A DNA stretch of 64,000 bases from Lewinellaceae bacterium (GTDB lineage Bacteria; Bacteroidota; Bacteroidia; Chitinophagales; Saprospiraceae). The notes under the pieces are model-generated. The model worked only from the letters and a program-made list of their open reading frames with translations. It had not been told where the DNA came from and did not search any database. Positions 1-9,753 of the stretch are shown one piece after another; the first letter of the stretch is position 1, and every line of letters starts with the position of its first letter. A program made the position numbers and the translations under genes. The stretch is from NCBI GenBank assembly GCA_020636025.1, contig JACJYQ010000009.1:124001-188000 (forward strand), in the 5' to 3' direction.

Positions 1-455
1 TCGTTTTTATGAAAGGAAATATGTGGGATCAGATCTTCTGATTGAGTGCTGATGCGTACACTTTCTGCTGGCGTATCCCTTGTCATATCCAGGGTTAAGG
101 GGAAATGTTCCGAGACAATTGTGGTGAGGAAGCTATCGAGCCTTTCAAAAATATACTTTTCTACCAGGGGCTTGGTTGTGGGCTCTTCCAATAGTTTGGC
201 AAGTGGGGTAGCGGTTCTTGCCTTGGATGCTTTATATCTGGATTCCAGATTTCCAGGTATTAATTCATCAATCAGAGAAAAGAGACGAAGTATGGGAGGA
301 CTTGCATCATGACCATGAGGTACTATGGTTGCCAGGGTGGCTCGTTGTAAAGGATAGCCGAGCTGGCCGTTTGTAGTTTGGTCAACAATGTGTGCCGAGG
401 GCAGGTACAGATTATCTGTAAATTGATAAAGGTTGAAAACGATTTGCGTAGCCAT
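1..455 (-). CDS. Unidentified protein, N-terminal 151 residues (cut by window edge)
   Basis: An open frame runs on the minus strand from an ATG at 455 to the left edge with no stop, so the gene continues outside the window. It begins MATQIVFNLYQF and contains short motifs such as VPHGHDASPP and LIDELIPGNLE. It looks cytoplasmic: no signal peptide or membrane segment is visible. I do not recognise the family from this part. Codon use looks like that of neighbouring genes, and antisense frames over the same stretch are shorter and less protein-like. The opposite-strand frame at 46-312 is treated as a shadow of this one. Confidence 0.6.
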   Translation of the reverse strand, partial: MATQIVFNLYQFTDNLYLPSAHIVDQTTNGQLGYPLQRATLATIVPHGHDASPPILRLFSLIDELIPGNLESRYKASKARTATPLAKLLEEPTTKPLVEKYIFERLDSFLTTIVSEHFPLTLDMTRDTPAESVRISTQSEDLIPHISFHKN

Positions 456-986
456 AAACGGGGGGCGAAGGTAATGCGGGCGCTACGCAAGGCCAACAGC
501 CGGAAAAAATAAAAGAGCTACCGAAACCAGCAGCCCTTTCAAATAAAAAAAGCGAGTTGAAAGGCAATGAAGGCAATAAATTGCAAAATGCTTCTCAGGG
601 TTACTCTGCAAGTTAGGAATGCACCCACGTCAGCAAAATGGGTCTTGTGTCCAGATACCGAGATGCAAAGCTACGTGATTAAGTTGTTCGGATTAAATCA
701 AATTAAATGGAAGGATACTCATGAATGGCCTACGGCCAGTTCTTTCGGTTAATGGTCCTTAATCCAATTCCTGCCAATTTATAAATACAAATACGTGCCA
801 AATTTTAATGCTTTGACAATCATGATTTAATAAGTTGAAAATAATATTATGTGTTTCAAAATGGGAAAAATGATCTCTCTGTGGGAAAACGTACAAGCTA
901 TAATTGTCTTGAAACAAAATGTGAATACAGGAAATACATTAGACCTTGATATGTAGACGTGTAGGTCTGAAAACAGGAGAGAAAGT
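456..986. other. Gene-free stretch between two minus-strand genes
   Basis: About 530 bases upstream of the truncated gene and downstream of the hybrid kinase gene. It holds a 61-codon plus-strand frame (567-752) without recognisable features, which I do not regard as a gene. The part from 770 to 950 is AT-rich and probably untranslated. No RNA gene or clear terminator was identified. Confidence 0.5.
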
Positions 987-3476
987 TTACTGGCACAAGT
1001 CTATTTTATCGGAAACCAGACGACTGGCTCGTTGCAGGTTTATAGCCATCTTGTTTATGCAAACCTGAAGAATTTCCAGGCTATTATCATCCTGCATCAA
1101 TATTTTTTGTAAGGTTTTACTGTTCTCACAAAGGGTATTCAGTCCGAGCATGGCGAAATTGGGCTGTAACTTGTGCAGCAGGGCAAATGTCTTTTCCAGG
1201 TCGCCTTCCTGAGCATATCGCTCCAGTTCAGCAACGGCCTGGTCCGCCTCTTTTTTAAAATCATTCAATATGCCAAGGATAAATTCAGGATCGCCATTAC
1301 TAATTTTTTTTAGGTAACTGAGATCTGGCTCGTTGCTTGTAAAATCAAGCGGCTTGCAGAATTGAGGCGCTTTTTTCGCATTCTCTGAAGGCTTAATATA
1401 CTGGCATAAATGATCCAAAAGGCTGTTAGGTGAAATTGGTTTGGTGAGAAAACTGTTCATGCCTGCCTCCAGGGCCTTTCTTTTCTCATCGGCCATCGCA
1501 GCGGCGGTAAGCGCGATTATTGGGGTTGTTTTATTGATGTTTTGTGTGTCATTTCGAATAATTCCGGTTGTTTCAAATCCATCCTGATCCGGCATGTGAA
1601 TATCCATCAGGATGATGTCGAATTGCTGCTGCTTACTTAAATTTATCGCCTCGGCGCTGTTATGGGCAACGGCATACGTGCAATCCCAGCCTTCCAGGGT
1701 TTTACACAGCAGTTTTTGATTCAGGAGATTATCCTCCACAATCATCACATGCGAACCTGCGATCCGATTGTCGGCAGTCTGATATTCAAGCCCTGCATGT
1801 TCATGCCGGGACTCTACAGGAATGCCAGAGTCTCCGAAGCTTAGTTCAAAAATAAAATCTGAGCCTTTCCCTTCTTCACTCTCTATATGAATGGTGCCAC
1901 CCTGCATTTCAACCAGCTGTTTCACGATGGTAAGGCCAAGGCCGGTTCCTCCAAATTTTCGACTGATCTGGGGATCGGCCTGTTTGAAATATTCAAATAT
2001 GGTATCCAGTTTATCTTCCGGAATGCCAATTCCGGTGTCGTGTACCCTAAATTGGATCAGGTATTTTCCAGCTGACTTAGAAAGCAATTTCACATGTAGA
2101 GACACTTCTCCATTTTCGGTAAACTTCAATGCATTGGCGAGTAAATTGGTCAGAATCTGGTTTAGTCTTATCGGGTCGCCAACCACGATATGGTCGATAT
2201 CCGGATCCGATTCACCATAAAGCAATAGGTTTTTTTCTTCTGATTTGAACTTAAAGCTTCTCACCAGATTTTTTTGAAAATAATCCAGGTCAAAAGGTTG
2301 TTGTTCAAACTCGATTACCCCGGCATCAATTTTTGACAAATCCAGAATATTATCAATGATGCCAAGCAAACTTTTTGCTGAAAAATCCAGGCTGTTGAGA
2401 TAGTCTTTTTGTGTTTCATCCAGCTTTGTGGTGGACAGGAGATGAGTCATTCCAATCACGGCATTAATAGGCGTTCTGATCTCGTGGCTCATGTGGGTGA
2501 TGAATTGCCGTTCGGCCAGCCTGGCTCTCTCTGCCACCATTTTCGCATCTGAAAGTTCCTGCTCCAGTGTCTTGCGGGCGGTGATGTCGAAATATATCCC
2601 GAACGACCCAGTATTTTGCCCATGCGGATTAATCACAGGTGCTCTGCTCATTAGCACCCATACCGGCGCACCATTTTTGTGGTTAAACTGTAATTCGTAG
2701 CTGTGGTGTCTACCGGGAGTATTGGCATAAGTCCAGTTCGTCAGTACATTCTCCGAGTCCTCAGGAATTCGATACAGAGAGCGTTCTTGTTTCCCTACCA
2801 ACTCATCTGCCTGATATCCCAGCATCTGGCAAATGGCATTGTTTGCTCGAATTATGTGTCCATCAGGATTGACTTCCAGAAGCCCAAGTTCCATGTTTTC
2901 AAGAGCGCCGCGATATTTTTCCTCACTCTCTTTAATGGCTTGCTGGGCTTCCAGTCTCTGTTGTGTCTCTTCTTTTAGTTGAATATGGGCAAAGCACCCG
3001 TCCAGGGAAATATTCAACTTGTCAACCACCTGCTTTAGCTGAGCCATTTCAATGTCGGAAAACCCGTTTTCCCGATTATTGGCAAACAACTTCAGGAATC
3101 CAATATTGCCGAGTTTGAAAATCGCATAGGAACCACTTGTTACCTTTTTTTCCTGTACAAGCTCCTTAAAGTTGGGATCATGGTGTGAAATATTAAAATA
3201 GGGATTTTTTTCAAGTTGTTTGAGGATGAAATGATGATTGGAAAGACAAATGTTTGATTTTCTGAAATTCGGGCAAACCTCAAAAAGTTCGTATCCATCG
3301 ACCTCTTTTTCGGGAATTTTATTCAGCCAAATACTGCTAAAATTCAGACTTTTTCTTCTGGTAATGGTGTTTAGGAAATTCTGACAATTTACCCTTGGGT
3401 CCAGCGAGCTACCTACTGAAAGCGACAATTCATACAACAGGGAAATGTCCTGAATTATTTTTATCCTGAATGGCAT
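987..3476 (-). CDS. Hybrid sensor histidine kinase with PAS, receiver and HPt domains
   Basis: An 829-residue soluble hybrid kinase. Residues 1-170 form a GAF-like sensory region, followed by a short coiled coil (165-190) and a PAS/PAC domain (185-305). The H-box (SHEIRTP) puts the phospho-accepting His at 331. The ATPase domain shows the N-box NLLANALKFT (444-453), DTGIGIP (480-486) and GGTGLGL (509-515). A receiver at 576-695 has the acceptor Asp625 and Lys679, and a C-terminal HPt domain has His768 in LHKLQPNF. It carries a complete His-Asp-His relay and no membrane segment, so input is probably cytoplasmic. It is the last gene of an operon after the sigma-54 regulator and the FIST protein (13-base gap), which suggests it relays FIST-linked signals to that regulator. 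Confidence 0.95.
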   Translation of the reverse strand: MPFRIKIIQDISLLYELSLSVGSSLDPRVNCQNFLNTITRRKSLNFSSIWLNKIPEKEVDGYELFEVCPNFRKSNICLSNHHFILKQLEKNPYFNISHHDPNFKELVQEKKVTSGSYAIFKLGNIGFLKLFANNRENGFSDIEMAQLKQVVDKLNISLDGCFAHIQLKEETQQRLEAQQAIKESEEKYRGALENMELGLLEVNPDGHIIRANNAICQMLGYQADELVGKQERSLYRIPEDSENVLTNWTYANTPGRHHSYELQFNHKNGAPVWVLMSRAPVINPHGQNTGSFGIYFDITARKTLEQELSDAKMVAERARLAERQFITHMSHEIRTPINAVIGMTHLLSTTKLDETQKDYLNSLDFSAKSLLGIIDNILDLSKIDAGVIEFEQQPFDLDYFQKNLVRSFKFKSEEKNLLLYGESDPDIDHIVVGDPIRLNQILTNLLANALKFTENGEVSLHVKLLSKSAGKYLIQFRVHDTGIGIPEDKLDTIFEYFKQADPQISRKFGGTGLGLTIVKQLVEMQGGTIHIESEEGKGSDFIFELSFGDSGIPVESRHEHAGLEYQTADNRIAGSHVMIVEDNLLNQKLLCKTLEGWDCTYAVAHNSAEAINLSKQQQFDIILMDIHMPDQDGFETTGIIRNDTQNINKTTPIIALTAAAMADEKRKALEAGMNSFLTKPISPNSLLDHLCQYIKPSENAKKAPQFCKPLDFTSNEPDLSYLKKISNGDPEFILGILNDFKKEADQAVAELERYAQEGDLEKTFALLHKLQPNFAMLGLNTLCENSKTLQKILMQDDNSLEILQVCINKMAINLQRASRLVSDKIDLCQ

Positions 3477-3489
3477 ATTGGCCTGATAA

Positions 3490-4608
3490 TCAATTGAATG
3501 TACCCACTACTATGGTTTTGTTGAACAATTCCAGCATGCCATCACCGTAAGAGGAAATTTCGCCCAGGCTCAATACGCCATAGGGCTCCTGGTCCGGACT
3601 ACTGATTTGCAGACTGTTTCGAATAATATTCATTTCTTCTATAAACTGATTTTCCAGAAATAAAGCTCTGGTAATACAGTCGACAATTAAGGTTTCGCTG
3701 GCATTAATGGGTTGTGATTCGGAACTTCCGCAATCTCTCATGGCCTGTTTGGTAGCTTCCAGCAATGCTGCCGGACGTCCTTTTAAAACATGCAGCACTG
3801 TGTTTGGGGGTACTTCACCAATGCACTCAATAGACCCATCTCCATTTAGCGCAATCGGGTCCCGAACAATGTCGTCTTCATTTTCGCGAAGAATACCAAA
3901 TGGATATCCTTGTGCGATTTTTCCAAAGTTGTCCTGGTTTAGGGTGGTTCCACAGTCAACCGAAACAATTTCATTGTAGACATCAATGGCATTCCGCCAG
4001 TTCAGCTGTTTAATGGTATTGTCTTCAACCTGAGTAGCCACCATTGGGCCCGCAAAATGCTCCCAGCCATGACGGATCCCCAGATTTACTTTCTTTTCAA
4101 TGATGCAGACAACGGCGGCATTTTGCTTAAATCCTTCTTCGCAAAAAACACATTTCTGGGGCTGCAAACTCATAAAGCCGGCGCCACCGCCAATAAATCC
4201 GCATTCACCTCCCAGTAGTTCGTTAAGCTTGCCCAGAAATGCATAAATATTGGGAGCCAGGCCGTCGAGTAAAACCAGGGCTGTGCCGTTTCTGAATTCT
4301 TCCGGTGTTTTGTAATCCGGGAAATCGGATACCTGAACCTGGCCAATACCCGACAAGCAAAAGGGCATCACAATGGCCTTGAATTTTTTCAGAATACAAC
4401 CTGTTGAAAACATCTGATTCCCGATGATCAAACCTGGGAATACCCCACCGAAAAAGGCAACTTTTTTATCATTCAGTTGCTGGATCAGCAGGTCCATATC
4501 CGGCAGGTCCAACTCGGATAAAAGGATCAACACTACTTCATTTTGTTTTACCTGGAGTGTGTCGATAGTTTCGAGAATTGACTCAATTGTACTTTTTTCT
4601 AGATACAT
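3490..4608 (-). CDS. FIST-domain signal transduction protein
   Basis: A 372-residue protein with FIST_N (about residues 20-195) and FIST_C (about 205-350) features. The glycine-rich segment GGECGFIGGGAGFMSL and the later RHGWEHFAGP are typical of FIST proteins, which are thought to bind small ligands such as amino acids and to feed two-component systems. No signal peptide or membrane segment is seen. It lies between the response regulator (11 bases upstream) and the hybrid kinase (13 bases downstream), so it is probably co-translated and acts as the sensory adaptor of that system. The ligand cannot be told from the sequence. Confidence 0.88.
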   Translation of the reverse strand: MYLEKSTIESILETIDTLQVKQNEVVLILLSELDLPDMDLLIQQLNDKKVAFFGGVFPGLIIGNQMFSTGCILKKFKAIVMPFCLSGIGQVQVSDFPDYKTPEEFRNGTALVLLDGLAPNIYAFLGKLNELLGGECGFIGGGAGFMSLQPQKCVFCEEGFKQNAAVVCIIEKKVNLGIRHGWEHFAGPMVATQVEDNTIKQLNWRNAIDVYNEIVSVDCGTTLNQDNFGKIAQGYPFGILRENEDDIVRDPIALNGDGSIECIGEVPPNTVLHVLKGRPAALLEATKQAMRDCGSSESQPINASETLIVDCITRALFLENQFIEEMNIIRNSLQISSPDQEPYGVLSLGEISSYGDGMLELFNKTIVVGTFN

Positions 4609-4619
4609 ATTCTGTTTTA

Positions 4620-5969
4620 CTACTTGTCGGATTGCAATAGTCTGTAGATGGTTGATTTACCGATGTTGAGTTTTTCAGCAACCAGGGAAACCTGGTTCTG
4701 ATATTTTTCCAGCATGGCTTTGATGATGTATTCTTTGTACTCTTCCATGGTCAAGTCGAGATGGAGGAGGTCTTCTGCCCGACTGATTCGGTTAAATTGA
4801 ATATGCTCATCATCCAGCATATGTCCTTCAGCCATCACAGCACCTAATTCAATTATAGCCATTAACTCTCTGACATTACCCGGAAAGGAATAGTTGAGTA
4901 ATTTTTTTTTGGCGGTACTTGAAATATCAAGCTTTTTGAGGCCTTGCTTTTGGGCGATATTATTCAGAAAACTTCTTGTTAAAAGCAGGATATCATTGCC
5001 TCGCTCGCGGAGTGGCGGTAATTTAATATTCAGGCCTAATAGTCTGAAGTACAGATCCTCCCTGAAATGGCCCTGTTTTATTTCCTCTGCCAGATTTTTG
5101 TGGCTAGCCACGATGACACGCGCATCAAATTTAATGCTTTGTTCACCACCGACTCTGCGAAATTCACGCTCTTGCAGGGCTCTCAGGAGTTTTGCCTGAA
5201 TGTTTATATCGATTTCGGAAATCTCATCCAGAAAAAGGGTTCCGCCATCCGACAATTCGAATTGTCCTTTCTTTCGGCTGAGTGCACCGGTGAATGCCCC
5301 CTTTTCATGTCCAAATAATTCGCTTTCAACAAGTTCCCGGGGGATGGCGCTCATATTCAGGGCAATAAAAGGGCCATGTTTCCGGCTTGAATTGTGGTGA
5401 ATACATTTGGCGACCACCTCTTTTCCAGTTCCGGATTCACCTTCCAGCGAAACATTGATGTCGGATTTTACAGCTTTTTCAATCAGGTTGAACACCTTGA
5501 TCATAGCGGGACTCTCTCCAATCAGTTGTTTGCTGACATCATACCTTTTATCCAGCTCCACTTTAAGAAGATCCACTTCCCGGCGCAGCAAGATCTTCTC
5601 ACGGTGATTTGCCAGGGAATTTAGCAGCCGTTCTTTTGTCTCTGTGTCTTTGATAATGTAATCAGTGGCACCTGCTTTGAGCAGTTTTACGGCCGTGCTA
5701 ATATCCTGCTGACCGGATAAGATGACCACCCCGATTTCGGGGTTGTATGCTTTGATTTGGCCCAGTACTTCTTCGCCAGTCATATCAGGCAGACTATAAT
5801 CGAGGGAAATGATGTCGGGTTGCAGGTTCAGATTGGCCAAACAAGCTGCCCCGGTTTCAAAGGCATGCACCTCGTGATCGGAATCCATTTCTACGATATA
5901 CTTCACCAAACGTTGGTATACCGGATCGTCTTCCACAACAAAAATCCTGATTGTCTGACTCCTGGCCAT
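4620..5969 (-). CDS. Sigma-54-dependent response regulator (NtrC family)
   Basis: A 449-residue activator with three domains. The receiver (1-125) has acidic residues VVEDD, acceptor Asp57 and Lys107. The AAA+ domain (about 145-380) has Walker A GESGTGKE (177-184), the sigma-54 contact loop GAFTGA (224-229) and Walker B TLFLDE (245-250). A Fis-type helix-turn-helix lies at 420-446 (NIGKSTIYRLL). All motifs needed for opening a sigma-54 promoter are intact. It is first in an operon with the FIST protein and the hybrid kinase, its likely phosphodonor. Target promoters were not found in the window. Confidence 0.95.
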   Translation of the reverse strand: MARSQTIRIFVVEDDPVYQRLVKYIVEMDSDHEVHAFETGAACLANLNLQPDIISLDYSLPDMTGEEVLGQIKAYNPEIGVVILSGQQDISTAVKLLKAGATDYIIKDTETKERLLNSLANHREKILLRREVDLLKVELDKRYDVSKQLIGESPAMIKVFNLIEKAVKSDINVSLEGESGTGKEVVAKCIHHNSSRKHGPFIALNMSAIPRELVESELFGHEKGAFTGALSRKKGQFELSDGGTLFLDEISEIDINIQAKLLRALQEREFRRVGGEQSIKFDARVIVASHKNLAEEIKQGHFREDLYFRLLGLNIKLPPLRERGNDILLLTRSFLNNIAQKQGLKKLDISSTAKKKLLNYSFPGNVRELMAIIELGAVMAEGHMLDDEHIQFNRISRAEDLLHLDLTMEEYKEYIIKAMLEKYQNQVSLVAEKLNIGKSTIYRLLQSDK

Positions 5970-6031
5970 ATTGTTTTCATCATAGGTTTGTTTGTTGATC
6001 TGCCTGTTAAATACCAGAACAGAAAAGCAAA

Positions 6032-6787
6032 CTAAAATTCACTAAATATACCCTTAGGTACGGAATCCGGAACTTCGATGGGATATAATGATCTCCCGGC
6101 GCGTCCGCGATCTCCAGACAAAAGAATATTACCATACCACTTGTAATCGATCCAGGGATTGGTGAATTTAGGGCTGTTGTCGGTATTTTTTTCAAAATAT
6201 GCCCACTGAGTTACCAAGCTCGTCTCAGTATCAACCCAGATGTGGTATTTGTTCTCTGGTGTGACCCCCACTTTTTCAAATGTCAACTGAATAATGTCTG
6301 AGGACTGGCCACTTTCTGTTTTGCCTTTGCCCAAGTACTTTAGCGTTACACCTGGGTCGAGTAGTTTGAAGGGCATAACCAGCCAATAGGAATCGTTTAT
6401 CCAGACTTCCTGACCAAGTTGCAGGTATTTAGACAAGGAATCGGGATGACTTTGCGAAACTCCATTCAACTGCACCTTCCCTTTTCCAGAGAGCACATTC
6501 ACCATTACCTTCAGATCTTTTTTCAACCAATCTATTCGAACTTCTCCAGTCCACTTGTCCCAAAGGAGCGTTCTGGAACCGAAAAAATTCCATGAAAGAT
6601 ACCTTGTGCTGATCCAGGCCTGTTCGCCACCCATGGCCTTCATCACTTCCTGGGCAATTTGTACCGCCTTTGGGTCTGAGCCTCCGGGTGAAATGGATTC
6701 CAGTTTTGTAAATGATACATTTCCAAAGCTGGTTAGGCATGCAAGCATGAGTAATGACAGGTAGTTTGTGCTTGTTAATTTCCTCAT
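6032..6787 (-). CDS. Secreted or periplasmic hypothetical protein (DUF6503-like)
   Basis: I chose the ATG at 6787 because it gives a good signal peptide (MRKLTSTNYLSLLMLACLTS); the frame is open a further nine codons upstream. The mature part of about 225 residues is rich in tryptophan and has the pattern of LolA/LppX-like single-sheet proteins: a MGGEQAW segment, a YLSWNFFGSRTLLWD strand and a later IWVDTETSLVTQWAY strand. It resembles Bacteroidota proteins filed as DUF6503, an assignment by recollection only. It sits 62 bases before the sigma-54 regulator on the same strand and is divergent from rarA. Confidence 0.7.
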   Translation of the reverse strand: MRKLTSTNYLSLLMLACLTSFGNVSFTKLESISPGGSDPKAVQIAQEVMKAMGGEQAWISTRYLSWNFFGSRTLLWDKWTGEVRIDWLKKDLKVMVNVLSGKGKVQLNGVSQSHPDSLSKYLQLGQEVWINDSYWLVMPFKLLDPGVTLKYLGKGKTESGQSSDIIQLTFEKVGVTPENKYHIWVDTETSLVTQWAYFEKNTDNSPKFTNPWIDYKWYGNILLSGDRGRAGRSLYPIEVPDSVPKGIFSEF

Positions 6788-6900
6788 AGTCAATAAAATA
6801 CTTGATATGGACAAATGTCCGAATCAATGCCGGTATTTTCGCACTAAATTTACATGATTGCCGAGAGCATTGTATTAGAATTCGTAGAAATGATAAATCC

Positions 6901-8175
6901 ATGACACCATTAGCCGAACGAATGCGCCCTGAGAATCTGGAAAACTACGTAGGGCAAAAGCACCTCGTAGGGGAGGGGGCTGTACTCAGACAAGCCATTG
7001 AACGCGGGCGTATCCCTTCATTTATTCTTTGGGGACCTCCGGGCGTTGGTAAAACCACACTGGCCAGACTGATTGCCAACTTGCTTGACAAGCCATTTTT
7101 CCAGCTATCTGCTATTAATGCGGGCGTGAAAGACATTCGGGATGCTATTGAAAGCGCCGACAAGCAAAATCTGTTCAAACAAAAAGGCGCGATTCTTTTC
7201 ATAGATGAGATCCACCGTTTCTCCAAAAGCCAGCAGGATGCATTGCTTGGTGCTGTGGAAAAAGGCATCGTGACGCTGATAGGCGCTACCACCGAAAATC
7301 CCTCTTTCGAAGTTATTCCGGCTTTGTTGTCGCGTTGCCAGGTTTATGTGCTTCAACATTTAAGTAAGGAAGAGTTGATCGGTCTTGTTGATCGTGCCCT
7401 GGAGGAGGACGAAGTGTTGAAGGCTGCGGACATCGAAATTGTAGAGTATGATGCCTTATTGCTGTATTCTGGCGGAGATGCCCGCCGCCTGTTGAACGCA
7501 TTGGAATTGGTGGCTAATTATCGTACACCCAATGAACCCTTCAAACTCACCAACGAACTTGTTAGGGAGCTCATACAACAAAATGCCGCTTTGTATGACA
7601 AGACTGGTGAACAACATTACGACATCATTTCAGCCTTTATAAAAAGTATGCGTGGTAGTGACCCCAATGCCGCGGTTTATTGGCTGGCCAGAATGCTTGA
7701 TGGGGGAGAGGATATTGAGTTTATCGCCAGAAGAATGGTTATTCTAGCTTCAGAAGACATTGGATTGGCTAATCCCAATGCGCTGCTACTGGCAACTACA
7801 ACCATGGATGCTATTCGCATGATCGGCATGCCTGAAGCCAGGATCATCTTGTCTCAATGTGCCATTTATCTGGCAACTTCTCCCAAAAGCAATGCAAGCT
7901 ACATGGCCATTGGAAAGGCTGCTGAACTGGTAAAACAAAGCGGTAGTTTGCCTGTTCCGCTCCATTTGCGCAACGCTCCCACAAAGCTGATGCAGGAGCT
8001 CAATTATGGCTCCGGCTATAAGTATGCCCACGACTTTGAAGGCAATTTTGTTCAACAGAACAACCTGCCAGATGAAATTGAAGGAAGCATCTTATACGAG
8101 CCCGGAAGTAACCCAACAGAAGAAAAAATCCGCGCCAAACTGGCCTCCGACTGGAAAGGAAAGTATAAGTATTAA
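6901..8175 (+). CDS. rarA: Replication-associated recombination protein A (AAA+ ATPase)
   Basis: The frame is open from 6802, but I start at the ATG at 6901, which gives MTPLAERMRPENLENYVGQ, the usual beginning of RarA/MgsA/WRNIP1 proteins, and a normal length of 424 residues. Walker A GPPGVGKT is at 45-52, Walker B ILFIDE at 98-103, sensor 1 GATTENP at 128-134 and an arginine finger in LLSRC near 145. The C-terminal tetramerisation region is complete (KYAHDFEGNF). RarA acts at stalled replication forks with SSB. The gene stands alone, divergent from the DUF6503-like gene. Confidence 0.95.
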   Translation: MTPLAERMRPENLENYVGQKHLVGEGAVLRQAIERGRIPSFILWGPPGVGKTTLARLIANLLDKPFFQLSAINAGVKDIRDAIESADKQNLFKQKGAILFIDEIHRFSKSQQDALLGAVEKGIVTLIGATTENPSFEVIPALLSRCQVYVLQHLSKEELIGLVDRALEEDEVLKAADIEIVEYDALLLYSGGDARRLLNALELVANYRTPNEPFKLTNELVRELIQQNAALYDKTGEQHYDIISAFIKSMRGSDPNAAVYWLARMLDGGEDIEFIARRMVILASEDIGLANPNALLLATTTMDAIRMIGMPEARIILSQCAIYLATSPKSNASYMAIGKAAELVKQSGSLPVPLHLRNAPTKLMQELNYGSGYKYAHDFEGNFVQQNNLPDEIEGSILYEPGSNPTEEKIRAKLASDWKGKYKY

Positions 8176-8279
8176 TGTGATAATATGCTAATGTGATAAT
8201 TAGCTAATGAAAACGCGGAGATTAATGATTAGTGATTAATGATCAGTGATTAATGATCAGTATTATCACATTAGCTAAT
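8176..8279. repeat. Heptamer-like tandem repeat at the rarA stop codon
   Basis: Directly after the rarA TAA the sequence repeats GATAAT/GCTAAT units (8179-8209), then GATTAATGATTAGT-like units (8218-8262), and closes with ATTATCACATTAGCTAAT, which is complementary to the first block. The transcript could fold back and act as a weak terminator. The first block closely matches the repeat inside the WbqC gene at 15383-15415. Confidence 0.7.
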
Positions 8280-8403
8280 TAATTCACACACCTATATCAT
8301 TAAATATTGCATCTTCTGTAATAAGAAGTGCTAAAATTGCTTTGTATCTGTAAAAATGCTCTTGCTGTGCCGAAAATTTTACTAATCGCAAAATACTATT
8401 CTA

Positions 8404-8967
8404 ATGAGGCTCCATTTACTAACCGGCACAACGGCTGGGCTGCTTATATGCTGCCTAAGCATCCTCCAGGCGCAAACAATTGATTCAACAGCTATTGGTG
8501 TAGACAACTCACCTGATGTAGAAAACACAGAGGAACGGCGGCATCATGGGGATGCGCACTTCTGGAAAGATGCCAGGATTACAGGCGGACAAATCACCCT
8601 TCCTTTTAAAATCCGAAAGAGTCCTGAAAAGGAAACATTCAGGTTAACAACTGATGTCACCTTGGGAGGGTATGTTGGGTACACCCAAAAACTGGCTGTA
8701 AACAAGGAATATTTTGTGACCATTCCGCTCACAGCAGGGCTTACTTTTATAAACCTGAACGACAGCAATACCACGCCCGACTGGGATGAATTTGATGCGG
8801 AGGTAGTACCTGGATTAACCTGGAGTACCGGCCTGATCTTCCAATTGGATCAATACTGTTTTGGTTTGATGCTGGGTAAGGATTATGCCAGCAATGTAGG
8901 TAACGAATGGGAACACCACGGCAAATTATGGTGGTCGTTTGGGATTGGTTTTGTGTTTTTGCAGTAG
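8404..8967 (+). CDS. Secreted hypothetical protein, probable outer-membrane protein
   Basis: A 187-residue protein with a clear signal peptide ending in LQAQ (residues 1-23). The mature part starts with an acidic and His-rich segment (ENTEERRHHGDAHFW) and continues with alternating hydrophobic strands. It ends in FGIGFVFLQ, similar to the C-terminal strand of small beta-barrels. No family is recognised. It stands alone between rarA and a lipoprotein gene on the same strand. Confidence 0.65.
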   Translation: MRLHLLTGTTAGLLICCLSILQAQTIDSTAIGVDNSPDVENTEERRHHGDAHFWKDARITGGQITLPFKIRKSPEKETFRLTTDVTLGGYVGYTQKLAVNKEYFVTIPLTAGLTFINLNDSNTTPDWDEFDAEVVPGLTWSTGLIFQLDQYCFGLMLGKDYASNVGNEWEHHGKLWWSFGIGFVFLQ

Positions 8968-9191
8968 TTGATCCTCATGGCAATACCGCTTTTCCCTTGA
9001 AATTATAAAGGTTTGAGGCAATATTGAATTACTGCATGATTTTACAAAGTCTCTCTGAGTTGTGTTTCTATAACATTAGGAATAATTTAATGAAACAAAC
9101 ATTTTTTGTTGATTGTTAGTTAAATATATTTATGTTAAAAAATTAATATTATATTGTTAACCGTTAAACTCAATCTAAACAAGCTCAATTA

Positions 9192-9224
9192 TTTGCCCTG
9201 AATGCGATACCTCATGTAGGTTTG
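9192..9224 (+). promoter_or_regulatory. Bacteroidota-type promoter for the lipoprotein gene
   Basis: TTTG at 9192-9195 is followed after 21 bases by TAGGTTTG at 9217-9224, fitting the -33/-7 consensus (TTTG and TAnnTTTG) of this phylum. The start codon follows 17 bases later, so the leader would be short. Confidence 0.6.
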
Positions 9225-9241
9225 CATCAAAATTAAACGTT

Positions 9242-9679
9242 ATGAAATCAACTATTCTTCCTCTGCTTGCTTTTGGTTTGTTAATATTCAGCGCTTGTGA
9301 AAAAGATCCTCCACCCTTGGACCTGGAGCGTTTTGACGTACGCTGGTACGATGATGATAACTCTGGTACACAATCTATCGGCGATGCACTTGCTTTTGAG
9401 ATAAATGTCAATACAACAGATTCAGACCCAAATGACCAGTACATTACCGAGTGGGATTTCTCCTATTTTGTGAATAACAACTTTGCCGGCGTTCTGCTTG
9501 GTGATGAACATGCCCACACCAATACCTTGTCACTTGATCTAGAAGTCTTCATTGATAATTTAACCTTGCCTGGCCCGGGTGTATTGGGTAAAGGCGATGT
9601 GGTTGAGTTCCGTTTGTGGTGTATTGATAATTTCGGGACACAATTTGAGCAAATCCACCGCTATGTATTGGAGGATTAG
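9242..9679 (+). CDS. Small lipoprotein of unknown function
   Basis: A 145-residue protein with a lipoprotein signal; the lipobox FSAC places the acylated Cys at 19, followed by EKDPPP. The mature part has an acidic front (WYDDDNSGTQSIGDA) and reads like an all-beta Ig-type fold, with TEWDFSYFVNNN and VVEFRLWCIDNFG strands. No enzyme motif is present. It is preceded by a good promoter and followed within 75 bases by the acyl-CoA dehydrogenase gene, which has its own promoter. Confidence 0.7.
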   Translation: MKSTILPLLAFGLLIFSACEKDPPPLDLERFDVRWYDDDNSGTQSIGDALAFEINVNTTDSDPNDQYITEWDFSYFVNNNFAGVLLGDEHAHTNTLSLDLEVFIDNLTLPGPGVLGKGDVVEFRLWCIDNFGTQFEQIHRYVLED

Positions 9680-9699
9680 AATATTAGTGTGATTGCATT

Positions 9700-9707
9700 T
9701 ACCTTTG
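9700..9707 (+). promoter_or_regulatory. -7 element (TACCTTTG) before the acyl-CoA dehydrogenase gene
   Basis: A perfect TAnnTTTG match 46 bases before the start codon at 9754. The -33 region is not obvious. Confidence 0.5.
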
Positions 9708-9753
9708 CGGCGCAAATTTTTGCCCTCACATTCCCTTTATAAACAACAAAATT

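Noticed and set aside
567..752. 61-codon plus-strand frame
   Set aside because: No family features, no promoter or clear context; chance frame in a gene-free stretch.
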